A stretch of 64,000 bases of DNA from Entonaema liquescens (Eukaryota > Ascomycota > Sordariomycetes > Xylariales > Xylariaceae). Location: assembly GCA_902805475.1 (NCBI GenBank), contig CADCSX010000011.1, positions 434,001 to 498,000 of the forward strand, in the 5' to 3' direction. The notes under the pieces were generated by a model that made no database searches, had not been told where the DNA came from, and was given only the letters and a program-made list of their open reading frames with translations. A program made the translations under genes and the position numbers. Below, one piece after another: positions 1-9,882 of the stretch; the first letter of the stretch is position 1; each line of letters opens with the position of its first letter.

Positions 1-237
1 ATTGACCTGGGAGAGGCGGCATAAGCTCACAAACTACACATTTTGTCAACAATATTTCCCCCTTTCGTCTAGGCCTGCTACTAAATTTGTCATCCGGTCT
101 GTCAATGAGTAAGCCGGTGAGATGCTGCAAGTCCTGTCGAAGAATGGGGTCTAAAGAAGGGAGTCGTACGGATTTAGTATCACGGGAGTATTGAGAATAA
201 TGGATGACCTAGTAGTAACAGGAGGCGATGAGCTACG

Positions 238-247
238 TATATATAGG
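238..247 (+). promoter_or_regulatory. Possible TATA box of the secreted RlpA-like gene
   Basis: A TATATATAGG stretch lies about 165 nt upstream of the start codon at 412, followed by a pyrimidine-rich leader. The position would suit a core promoter with a leader of roughly 130 nt. This is inferred from sequence alone. Confidence 0.35.
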
Positions 248-411
248 TCCATATGAGACGTGCTCCCCGGCTATCAATCTTCTACTCATCAGCAGCTTCA
301 TCCGGCCTCCGATCAAGATCTATATTCAAACCTCTCCCATTAATCTCTGCTCATCATCCATCTTAAAAGCTACTGTTTTGATATATCCAAGCCTACCGCT
401 AAATATCCACA

Positions 412-885
412 ATGTCTCCCTTCACCAACACCCTCCTCCTCCTCGCCGCCGCCGCGAGCCAAGCCATCGCCTACTCCGGCGACATGACATACTACACGCC
501 GGGGCTCGGGGCCTGCGGGAAATGGAACTCGGAGGCGGACCACATTGTGGCTGTCGCGCCCGCGCAGTACGGGCACGACGCGAACCCGAACAACGCCAAG
601 GTATGCGGGCGCACGATCAACATCCACTACAACGGTAAGACGGCATCCGCTACCGTCGTCGACAAGTGCCCGGGATGCGCTTCGGGGTCCATCGACGTTA
701 GCCCCTCCGTCTTCAAGAAGCTCGCGCCTCTCGACAAGGGCCGCGTCCAGGTTACCTGGGGGTACGCCGGCAGCAACTCGGTTCGCGTGGAGGACTTGGG
801 CGCTGGTGAGATTAGGCTCGAGCTGGTTGACGAGGTCAACGAGGAGTACGTCAACTTTGAGAACGCTACCGAGAGCGAGTTGTAA
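412..885 (+). CDS. Secreted RlpA-like double-psi beta-barrel (barwin/expansin-like) protein
   Basis: Single-exon gene for 157 residues. Residues 1-20 form a signal peptide (short polar start, Leu/Ala-rich core, cleavage likely after AIA), so the product should be secreted. Residues 21-125 match the RlpA-like double-psi beta-barrel fold seen in barwin, expansins and many small fungal secreted proteins: YSGDMTYYTPG at the start, a CGRT segment, the DKCPGC motif, and the closing DVSPSVFKKLAP...GRVQVTWGY block. Four cysteines in the mature part could pair. The last 30 residues are acidic and look disordered. Such proteins are often wall-associated or effector-like; no enzymatic activity can be claimed. 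The next gene, MRS2, is convergent. Confidence 0.85.
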   Translation: MSPFTNTLLLLAAAASQAIAYSGDMTYYTPGLGACGKWNSEADHIVAVAPAQYGHDANPNNAKVCGRTINIHYNGKTASATVVDKCPGCASGSIDVSPSVFKKLAPLDKGRVQVTWGYAGSNSVRVEDLGAGEIRLELVDEVNEEYVNFENATESEL

Positions 886-1365
886 GGATGGGAAGCCAGT
901 TAGATAGATGGGCGTGGGATCAGGGGGAAGAAGTATTTAGAAAGGGGTTTTAGAAGAGGAAGGCTGGCAAACGTAAAAGCACATAATTTTCGTTGATCCA
1001 TCATATTCGCCCCTAGCTAGGGGCGGGTATCATAGCCAAATTGTACATAATATACATGTTCTCTCCAATATTCTTCCATGGCATGGTATTCGCAACAACC
1101 TGGTTGTAGTGCTGAGAGTGACTCGCTGGAAACTAATGGAGATTGAGCAGTTTATTCGTTCTATCAAGGGTATACAAATGCCCAACCAGATCTATGTGAG
1201 ACGAGAATGCCTTGAGTTACAGAGTCTAATACACAGATTGTGGACTCGAAACCCACCTACTATATTTGATGAAATGTTGACTTACCGTGACGCCTAGTAT
1301 GCTTCCGTAGATAAGGGTCCATTGAATATTGCGACCTTTAGTAGCAGATTGTTTTGAGTAGCCAT
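886..1365. other. Convergent intergenic region, no gene seen
   Basis: It holds the 3' ends of the RlpA-like and MRS2 genes. A 62-residue open frame at 1109-1297 has no recognisable features and is not called. Confidence 0.6.
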
Positions 1366-3092
1366 TTACCACCTCTTCTTTTTCTCAGCTTGATCTGCCT
1401 TCTTCATGTTGAGTCGTCTTATCATCTCACGATTCCGGGGGTCTAAAAGACCCACATTCCCCTCGTCATGGAACCAATGGTAATCGGGTCCCAAGCTCTT
1501 CCTGTCATCGCCCTGCATCTTGACGCGCTGGACCTTTTTCAGCTTATCTAAACCGTATTTGCATACCCATAGAGATATTACAATGGAAACACCTGTGACC
1601 ATGGCGAAGCCCCAGTGCGTCTCTTCGATAAAGTTCTCCAGGTTCATACCGTACAGGCCGGCGATGAATGTGCCCATGGCTAAACCCAGTGTTCCAACGC
1701 TGAATTTTAGGTCTAAAAGCATGAGGGAGTTACGGTTCGCGTCTAGGATTGCTCGAACACTATATTATTGTTAGCTTGCTATTATACACCCAGCTAGCGG
1801 AGTTGTTCACTTACATGTCTTCGGTATTTCGAATACCTGATGTGAGATTTTGTGCTTCCTGTACGATTTCGTCGCAAAGCTTATGATACGACTCTAGTAG
1901 CATCTCAACTTCGGTGTGGTCGTCAAGCTCTCGCTCAATGTCACGTGTCTTCTCAGTGAGATACATTGCAGCCAAGTCGTCGTCGGCCTCGAGCAGTTCC
2001 TCAATAGCGTCACGGACAAGTTTTGCCTTTTGTACGAAGGTGCTCACTCGCTTAGAAAGGACTAGGAGGATGCGGAGTTTATGCCGATCAATATCATCCT
2101 CGAGCTCGCTTAATATACGGATTACCGGATCGCGGACGGCCTCGAAGTCAGCTTCTAGCTCTTGAGTAACAGACTGGAGGACAGCTTCCAAAGCCCGAAA
2201 CTCATACGGAAGTCCTCCAGTTCCGGGCAAACTTTTTTGCTGGAGCTTGCCTTGTAGGTCATACATGAAAGCTGACTGTGGGTAAGACGCCTTGGAACCA
2301 TATACGTCAAACAGCAAGACGCGATTATATTTGATGAGGACTTTGAGGTGTAGAAGGTTAAGCAGAATGGCAGTCGGTCGAACGAGGATGTGCGGTAGGT
2401 TGGACGAGTCAATCTTACGTAGATCTCGTGGCAGCAAGCCGAACTAGACCTAATTAGCTGGTGCGTATAAGATATCACCAAAATAGACAAACCCTGGCAA
2501 TAAGCTCGCTCTTCTTAAACTCGCCGTCCACCAATATAACATTTCCGTTCTCGTCGACTTCGGTACATCGTAGCCTCGGTTCTAACGCTGCCTTTTGACT
2601 AAGCTGGCGCCTATTATTAAACATAGAAGTGCCGTCGCCACCCTCCACATCAGGCAGATCGTCTGGTTCTAAGGGTTTGGAATTCTTCGATCCGAAGCCC
2701 CACAGCCTGTCTCGCCAAGACGGCGGACATGGAGGCGGCGATCCGTCCGAGGAGCCGTATCGAATTCCTATATTCGGGGAGAAATATGGATGATTCTTCT
2801 GACGCACTGTTCTCGAAGCTCCGTAGCATCGACTTTTTATCAGCGCATCTAAATCTAACATGCCGGCTTGTAACGTCACATCCCGAGAAGTCTCTAGGTT
2901 ATTCCCCACTCGCGAATAGCATCTTTGGTTCTTCCTTGCTGCGCATAATATTCTGCGCACAGGTTGTCCTAACCTTGCGGCGTGGTTGTGGCTGGGACTG
3001 AAGAAGCTGAGATTTTCCGATTGTATGCGAAGAAATCTTAGAAGCCTCAAAGACGGCACCGGCGGACCTAGCGACGCCATTATAAGGGTCAT
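1366..3092 (-). CDS. MRS2: Mitochondrial inner-membrane magnesium channel, MRS2/LPE10 (CorA family)
   Basis: Three exons (3092-2493, 2443-1815, 1759-1366) with introns of 49 and 55 nt give 540 residues. The N-terminal third is basic and poor in acidic residues, as expected for a mitochondrial presequence. Exon 2 opens with the family's GLLPRDLRKID segment and continues into the long helical domain that lines the funnel of CorA-type channels. Exon 3 carries the signature helix (DANRNSLMLLDLKFSV), a first membrane span ending in the diagnostic GMN motif at about residues 447-449, and a second span at about 459-479, followed by a basic tail on the matrix side. The channel imports Mg2+ into mitochondria. 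Both introns are GT-AG, and the joins restore family-conserved sequence across each boundary. Yeast MRS2 is somewhat shorter (about 470 residues). Confidence 0.93.
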
Positions 3093-3689
3093 CCGGTATG
3101 AAAAGAAAAGGTTACCAAAGCTGAACTGAGTATCTTGCCATTGTATTATTAGATTGATGTGCGTGGGATGAAAGAACGCAACTTATGTGGGCATTTTCTA
3201 AAAGTTGGAATACGCCATTCGAAGTTATCGCAGTGCAACTTTTGGACTAAGACGCGCGATAAGGAAATCATTTCTATCAATAGACCCGCTTCTGATTTCG
3301 GTCCTGGGCATTATGTAAAATTCACCCGAGGATATTCCAGGCTTCTTATGAGACACTTAGGTACCTAGGCTGCTAGGGAAGGTACATTTTATGACATCCC
3401 TTTTCTTTTCATCTTTCATCATCTTCATTCTCATCATCAGGGCTAATAGACTGTACTATATCAAGTACACAATGCATATAAGTCCTTGTAGAGCTACTGC
3501 TCTACAGCTGTACGGCCTAAATCTTCAACGTAATAAATATTAAAAAAAAAAGGACCCGACTCAAGATAGGTACAACTTGACTTCTAATGACAATTTCAAT
3601 CGAGCCGAATTTAGAGGACGTGCGTCTCAGAAATCTATTCCTCATTTCTTGGCTCTAGTACTACCTGTCAAATATCCATATTCGTATCG
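3093..3689. other. Divergent promoter region of MRS2 and the F-box gene
   Basis: About 600 bp between two start codons, with a short A-run near 3541. No conserved regulatory motif was recognised. Confidence 0.5.
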
Positions 3690-4786
3690 ATGGAGTTAAC
3701 TCCCGTCAAAGTCCGCGGTAAACGCCGTCGCGGTAACGAGGCTGTTATCGCTGTACCGGAGAAAAAACCAAAGGTTTCCGCTAAATCAAACCCAAGAAGA
3801 ATTCGGAGATCCCGGGAATCAAAAGCCTCATATCTTGAGAAGATTCCCTTAGAAATTCTTGAGCGTATTTTCTGGTACAGTGAGAATATCAATTTGCCCC
3901 GTTCGAGCCCTCTTGTTGGACGTCTCTTATCAGGCTACTCTACTCTACGTGAGACTTTCATCGTAGCATTCGAACCTACCTGGGACGCTTGGTTTGGTAG
4001 TATCGGCGATAGAAACGACTCTACTTGTCCCACTGAAGGTAATCCCGACTTTCAAGTAAGTTCTAGCTTCACTTGTCTTCCTTCATCAGTTACTAACTTT
4101 AATAGTCCGGCCTCTTGGAATATTCGTGGACTAACATATCGTTTATCATGGAATGCTGGGACTTTTACGTCCGAAGGCTTGCGAAAGTACAGTCTTCTGA
4201 AATCAACCAACCTTTCCACGTCCAGCATTTTAGAATATGGGGAGATCCAGGTAACCCAGCAACTTCATGTCAAAAAGACGACACCTGTTTGGTTGATCCC
4301 CAAGAGGCAAGCCGTTCTTTCTTTCACGACTATGCTGCATTCAGAACCATATGGGAACACAATCGATATTGCCGCACCAGGTTCTGCGTTCAACCAGGCT
4401 CAGCCACTTTCCTACAGGTACATAAGGATACCCGAATACCGGATTCCTTATTCGTCGCACCTTATAGCGATGAGAAAATCCAGAAGCTCTTTTGGCTGGT
4501 TCGAGGCGGCGCCCGTTTATCCCCAGATCAAACCTGGGAATTTACACTTGAGGCCTTCCATGACGCCGTGCCAGAGACATTGCCTTACGTTGGCGAAGTC
4601 AATTTTATCCTGGTCATGCTTCTTTTTACCTTGGGGGCTTATCGGGCCTGGCCTCAGTATGTTATTGATGACGAAGAAAACAGAATAAACTCCACATATC
4701 GCGCGTTGCCCCCCGATTTGGAAGCAAAAAGCCTGAATAGTTATTACGATTATAGTCATATCTCTCTAATGTTATCCGGAGATTAA
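3690..4786 (+). CDS. F-box-like protein
   Basis: Two exons (3690-4055 and 4106-4786, intron 50 nt, phase 0) encode 348 residues. A lysine/arginine-rich N-terminus (residues 1-45, PKKPK-like patches) could be a nuclear signal. Residues 50-85 read LEKIPLEILERIFWYSENINLPRSS, the usual start of fungal F-box proteins, which link substrates to SCF ubiquitin ligases through Skp1. The rest resembles the large, poorly characterised F-box families of filamentous ascomycetes and has no recognised substrate domain (no WD40 or LRR pattern seen). The reading frame runs cleanly to a stop at 4786. The F-box assignment rests on motif resemblance only. Confidence 0.72.
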
Positions 4787-5338
4787 ATAGACCTACCAAC
4801 TACATATTCGACTCCCTTTAATTAGGTACGTTCAATGAAATCAGGATTTGTTCGGCTTTACGGTTAGATGCACTCAAGAGGTCAAGCTGTTGAAGTACTA
4901 GGATATTAGTTCATATCCCACTACTTATCTTCATTTTAGTAGAACAGGTGGGACAGCATCATGAGCTAGATATGATGATTTGATTCGTTTGCTCTTAGCC
5001 ATAATGATGCTGCTATTCCTGGTGCAAAAAGCTGATAGTACAGTGAGTAATATGAACAGAGACCCTCGTGTATCGGGCAATTAAAGAAATTCTATAGACA
5101 CTTCCTTTTCAAACTTCATGATTAAACCTTCCTTTCCTTCCATCTCATTTTCCTTCGACAATTTTAATGATGCTTTCGTACACTTGTGCAAGAATATTAT
5201 ACATGTACACTCCTTTTTTTTTCTTCAATGTTTGATTGGTTAAGTCCTGGCAATTTGTGGAAACAAGTAAAAAATACGTGCGTGACTGGTTTGCAAAAAC
5301 AGATAGAGAAGTCCGAATAGCTGGTGTTGATCTACTGC
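4787..5338. other. Convergent intergenic region, no gene seen
   Basis: AT-rich spacer between two 3' ends, with a T/A-rich stretch near 5210-5225. Nothing else is recognisable. Confidence 0.55.
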
Positions 5339-6301
5339 TCACTCAACGGTGATTCGCCAGTTGAAAATGACGGGTAGACGGCTGAGATCGTCCTTGTCGT
5401 CCTGGTTGAGACGTGCTCGAATCTGCGCCTCGAGGGGCCACCACAACTCCTCGTCGAGATCAACATCGAATTCCATGACGAGAGCATGGAAATGGCCACC
5501 GGGAAGACGGTGAACCCACTGGACGTCACGGATGCTCAGGTCTTTCATGTGGATTCCGACGCGCAAGTCGGCGGTACAGATGTTGTGCACATCCTCGTAC
5601 AGCTTGCTCTCGCCGCGGTTGAACCAGTCGCAGAACGGGGTGTCGAAGCAGGGGTCATCCATGACGAAGGGGTCGACGCGCTCGCGACGCAGACCGCGTT
5701 CCTGCACCTCGACCGAGATGAAGCTGAGACCTTCGTACTTGAGGTAGCTGCGGACCTGGTCGACGATGTAAAGCCACTTGCTGCCGCGGTAGATTGTGGT
5801 CTTATCCCAAAGTTCACCGCACACCATGTTGGAGTTGGGTTCGGCTTGGATCAGGATCGTGAAGGCGCTGACGGCGTGCTGGATCTCAGGACGCGTCTGG
5901 ACTAGCGAGAAGTCGATATCGAAGTCCAAGCCGTTCATCACGTTGCCGACGATGCGCTCGATGGCAGACTTGCGCAAGATGAACTGATCCCAGAGATAAT
6001 TTCCGGGGTAGATAGTCTTGACGGGTAAGGCTGCGGGGCGGGGAGCGCCGACTCGAATGGTATCCAGTAGGAAGCCGCTGGCTAAGATGGTAGATTCGAA
6101 GAGAGGATTGTTTTCCATCTTGGCGTCGTCGTGATTGAGGTGCTGGGTGTAGGTTTCGTCGGCTTTCTGGCCACGTAGTCTTCCCTTGGCAAGAGCTTCG
6201 TGGAGCTTGTTCTGCTCGAAAGTCAGTATTCTTCCATTTAATAGTTTCAATGATGGTCTGATGTAAATAGAAATGGAATGAATACTTACTACACGTACCA
6301 T
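5339..6301 (-). CDS. Conserved ascomycete protein of unknown function
   Basis: I do not recognise the family. The first ATG is at 6301. A four-codon exon (6301-6290) is followed by a 78-nt intron (6289-6212) with good GTAAGT and CAG borders, then a long exon (6211-5339), giving 294 residues. The intron is a multiple of three and has no stop, so a retained form would add 26 residues in frame. The product looks soluble, with no signal peptide or membrane span. It is rich in conserved-looking Trp, Cys and acidic positions, with several W/D/H-rich blocks such as CDWFNRGESKLYEDVHN and WVHRLPGGHFHALVMEF. Coding GC is higher than in the flanking intergenic DNA, and there are no frame breaks. Confidence 0.75.
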   Translation of the reverse strand: MVRVVSIHSISIYIRPSLKLLNGRILTFEQNKLHEALAKGRLRGQKADETYTQHLNHDDAKMENNPLFESTILASGFLLDTIRVGAPRPAALPVKTIYPGNYLWDQFILRKSAIERIVGNVMNGLDFDIDFSLVQTRPEIQHAVSAFTILIQAEPNSNMVCGELWDKTTIYRGSKWLYIVDQVRSYLKYEGLSFISVEVQERGLRRERVDPFVMDDPCFDTPFCDWFNRGESKLYEDVHNICTADLRVGIHMKDLSIRDVQWVHRLPGGHFHALVMEFDVDLDEELWWPLEAQIRARLNQDDKDDLSRLPVIFNWRITVE

Positions 6302-7335
6302 TGGAACAGCTTGTTGCACCCTCTCAGCTCCCTTGAGAGGATTTGTCCTGGTCCTGATGGATGTGTGTGTTGTCAACAAATGTTTTCTCCTGTGAGATAT
6401 GGTGTATTTATAAAAAGAAAGAAAGGTTGTGCCCCAATGGAACTGGTTGCCGCGGTAGCTATGCCCTACTAGGGCTTCTATTTAGAATTAGGTGAGGTCA
6501 GGCAGCGGTTCATGACTAGATGCAGCTCAGACCGGGATTAAGTACCTAGTCAACTGGTTGTCTGGGGCGAGGGGCAGGGCAGCCGCAGAAATTACACCAC
6601 CTGGAGGACGACAGAGAGGGTAGGTGCTGATGGCAGGGAAGTACATAAATACAGATCTACTATATACCTAGGTATCTAACATCATAAGGGGGTGGTCATA
6701 TGGGTGACGGTTAAGTCGACTTGTGGGCTTAGTAGTGCATGGGATATTCTATAGGCAAGACAGTCCGCCACTAAGACGACAAGACCGATCACTAGAGTGC
6801 ACAGTTCGTTGATTGGCAATATTTATATCATTGGGTGAAGAAACTGATGGCACATCCTAGTATTGGTGGACTTGGATTCTTGTCTGGTATACATATGAAA
6901 TTATATTCACGAGAGACGTGTATGTCAACACAAGGAGTATCACTACTACAGTACTGTACTACCTGGGAGGGGGTTATATCTTGAGATTTGGGTACCCAGC
7001 TTTGTCTCCAAAGCCGTCAGGATATACGCTGATGATTAAAAGGGGCGTCACTGGTGAGGAGTACTCGAAGGAAAGACGGCTATTCCGCTCCAGTAATCTA
7101 GGATTCGACAAATATAGAGGGTAAGTTAGGTTCGAATTTCCTCTGAAACTTACCTGTTTGGATTGTTCTGGTTTGTAAATAGCCTTGGTTTACCCTTATG
7201 AGAAAATTGTGCACAGCTATTATCCTCTTTAGAGGCAGACATATTCACTTTCCCCTTAACTTCAATTGTCTGTGAAATATTGGCAAGATATCGTGTTCGT
7301 TTCCTTTGTCCTATGAGGTCTGAGGATCAATGAAA
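6302..7335. other. Intergenic region, no gene seen
   Basis: About 1 kb between the unknown gene's start and the 3' end of the split NRPS-like gene. It contains one copy of the palindrome TACCTAGGTA at 6665-6674. Open frames here are short and unconvincing. Confidence 0.5.
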
Positions 7336-9717
7336 TCACATCTGTGCTTCCACCCACTCATTAATCCACTTATGAATCCATTTGTCCCCAATGGCAGGCA
7401 TGCCACGCAGCGTTTGACTTGCTGCCAAAGCACGATCGATTGCCATCGGTTCTGACGCTTCATCTTCATGGGCCCATAGGCTATCACGGTAAAAGTCTAG
7501 GAGCTTGATGGCTGGGCTTGACTTGACTCTGCTGGCTACACCGGAGACGTCTCCCTCTGAAAGAGCCGCCGTGCTTTCTTCCAGGCGACTTAACCAGGTC
7601 GACGGTTCTACTACCTCAAGCCTTTTACCTAAGTGTTTTTCAGAATGCTCAATAATTAGCGGGAGTAGTTTATCCCAAGAGACTGTCTTTGGATTACGCA
7701 GATTGAACACGACAGCACCAGTGTTCACCATCTTAGCCCTGTGAGATCCAGCAATGTCTATCACGACGTCCGCTAGTAGATCCGACGGCAGCCAGTCCAC
7801 CTCAGAGAATTTAGGTCCAAGGTTACTGGGCAGACAACCAAGGTGTAAGGAACTGATAACAAGACTTGGGAGCCACTCGGAAGGATTCCATAGGCCGGGA
7901 TAATGGGCGGCACCGCCGACTTGACTGACCCGCGCGATCGTAACAGGAATACCTAAGTGCTTGGAAGCGGCATCGCAAAGATGCTCAGAAATAAATTTAC
8001 TCCGTGAGTAACCATTAGGGGTGGGGCTATTCAGGGGTTCGAGTACTGCTTCAGGGGCTGCCCCAAGTTCAGCTGACCGTCCTGCTACAGCACCTACTGA
8101 AGAGATAAAAACGACGTGTATTTCTCGCGATGATGCCGCCGAGAGTGCGAAGAAGTTCACTAGTCCAGCAAGATGCGGTCGAAACTGCTGTAATCCCAGG
8201 TTGAAATTCACCGGCCAGGCGTTGTGGATGATGAGTCCGACCCTAGAAAGCAATTCACTATATGTCTTCTCGTCAATCCCTAGAGAAGGGTTGCTCAAAT
8301 CTGCTTGTATGAAGGTAACCCGATTGGTAAAATCCACTGATATTCCGGCGGCCGCGAAACGAAAGAATTGGATACTACGACCACCCCCTTTGCTACGATT
8401 GAGGCAGAATATTTTTCCAATTCCCGGTCGATCAAGCAGCGCTCGCAGCATGTGTGTTCCTAGGGTACCAGTGGACCCTGTCAGGATCACGTCGACTGAC
8501 TCTGTAGTATTTGAAGTCGGCAACCTTGGCACTGGAATCTGCTGGATTAGTTCGCGATAAGTGGCTAATAAAGGGCCTACAAGGTCCTGGTCGTGAGGTT
8601 TGCTGCTTTGGCCTAGGAGCGCTGATATAAGTTGAGGGATTGTAGGATTTTGATATACCGTGGATAGGCCAAGTCCAGGTTGGTGGAGGGCCCGTCGCAA
8701 CGCACGCGTGAGCTGGAGTGCTTGCAATGAATCCATACCCCGGTCAAAGAAACTGACCGAGTCGTCTAAGCCTTGCCAGCCAGTGACAGCAGCAACAATA
8801 TCTCGTACAATGGGCGTAATATCGCCACTAGTTGTACCTAAGGTCGTTTCATCGGCTTCATCCTCTGGAGCTACATCTATATTCGCATATAACTTGTCGA
8901 TCTCAGCCGCGTACTGAGTGATGCTAGCGGATCGTTGAATAGTACCCTTTCCGGCGCGAATTAGAGGGCGATTGGATGCTACGAGGATCAACGCCTTTTC
9001 TACACGCGCATGAGCTGGTGCATCTTGGTTTGCCTCCTGTACACTAGGCCAGATACGTTCAATCAAGGCAGCTTCATCAGCCGTAGTCAAGGGCTTTGTG
9101 ACTGGCTCAACGAGCAAGGCCGCCTGAAATCGGCGAGACCCAATTACCAAGACACCGCTTAACTCGGGGTTTCTTGCGAGTATATGCTGCTCCATAGAAA
9201 TTGGGTTCGCCTTTTCGCCATTGAGGAATACAACTATATCGTCCGCACGGGCGCGCCATCTCCAAACATCTGATGCAGTCGGATGGCGTTCAAAAAGATC
9301 GCGGGTACGATATTCTTTTAGCTTCGTTTGGCTCATAATGCTAAAAGCAGTCTGGGTATCGGAGAGGGCTTCTTCTCGCCGTATAACTAGCTCATAACTG
9401 TTCTTCGTGACCTCCTCAAACACTGCACCGATGCATGGATGGAAGCAAGTGTAGCGCCAGTACAATGGTCCCAGTTCAGGAAGCAACAATTGCTGAGGTA
9501 TTCCAACCTCAGAAGCCCCCCACTGACTTTGTAGTCTAACCTTTTTTGCGATGCGATCCCCGATCTCTTGGGGTAAGTCACCTCCAATGTACAGAATTAG
9601 CTTAAGATGACTTGCGCAGTAATCTAGCAACTCGGAATCTTGGGATAGTTCAGCTATCACCGAGGGTACGAGTAACGCTACATCTGCCGGTGCCTGCTTG
9701 AGTGCTTCTACTAGCCC

Positions 9718-9720
9718 TTA
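9718..9720 (-). other. Premature TAA stop beside the insertion, probably RIP damage
   Basis: Reading the split gene across the insertion, a TAA sits two codons inside the 3' fragment. A C-to-T change of CAA (Gln) would produce it, which fits RIP leaking just past the element. The mutation type is seen as compatible; the ancestral codon is inferred. Confidence 0.6.
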
Positions 9721-9724
9721 AGCG

Positions 9725-9729
9725 GTTAC
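9725..9729. repeat. Left target-site duplication
   Basis: The 5 bp GTTAC abut the left LTR. The right-hand counterpart is ATTAT (16752-16756). The two differ only by G-to-A and C-to-T, the changes RIP makes. Counting one copy keeps the host gene in frame. Confidence 0.75.
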
Positions 9730-9882
9730 TGTTAAAAATAGACGCAGGTTATGAGGTATAAATTAATTATATTAATTAATTATCTAATTAAATATATAAG
9801 TAAAGTATGTATAATATATAAAAGCCACGGGTATAAAGTATATAATTAATTTTTTAATTTATTAATTATATATATTTTAATA
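9730..9882. repeat. Left LTR (153 bp)
   Basis: It begins TGTTA and aligns without gaps over 153 bp with 16599-16751. Nearly all differences are transitions. The outer ~35 bp keep several G and C bases, while the inner part is fully A+T. It ends in TA where the right copy ends in CA. Confidence 0.9.

Larger units (their letters stand above)
7336..9729 (-). pseudogene. NRPS-like carboxylic acid reductase, 3' part (end of adenylation domain, carrier, reductase)
   Basis: This is the C-terminal part of a gene interrupted by the retrotransposon at 9730-16751. The frame is open from a TAA at 9720-9718 to the stop at 7336 (793 codons). It carries the end of the adenylation domain, including the A8-like YRTRDLFERHP and the A10-like RAGKGTIQRSAS. 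The carrier domain follows, with the pantetheine-attachment serine in FFDRGMDSLQ (codon near 8730). Last comes a thioester reductase with the Rossmann GSTGTLG motif and the catalytic YSRSK. Known A-T-R enzymes of this type activate a carboxylic acid and release it as aldehyde. The substrate cannot be read from the sequence. Upstream of the ATA/GCT codons at 9657, in-frame codons up to 9717 still read as adenylation-domain sequence. Only the codon beside the insertion is a stop, so this half looks little decayed. Confidence 0.9.

Noticed and set aside
1109..1297. 62-residue plus-strand open frame after the RlpA-like gene
   Set aside because: No motif or plausible start context; it lies in the convergent 3' spacer.
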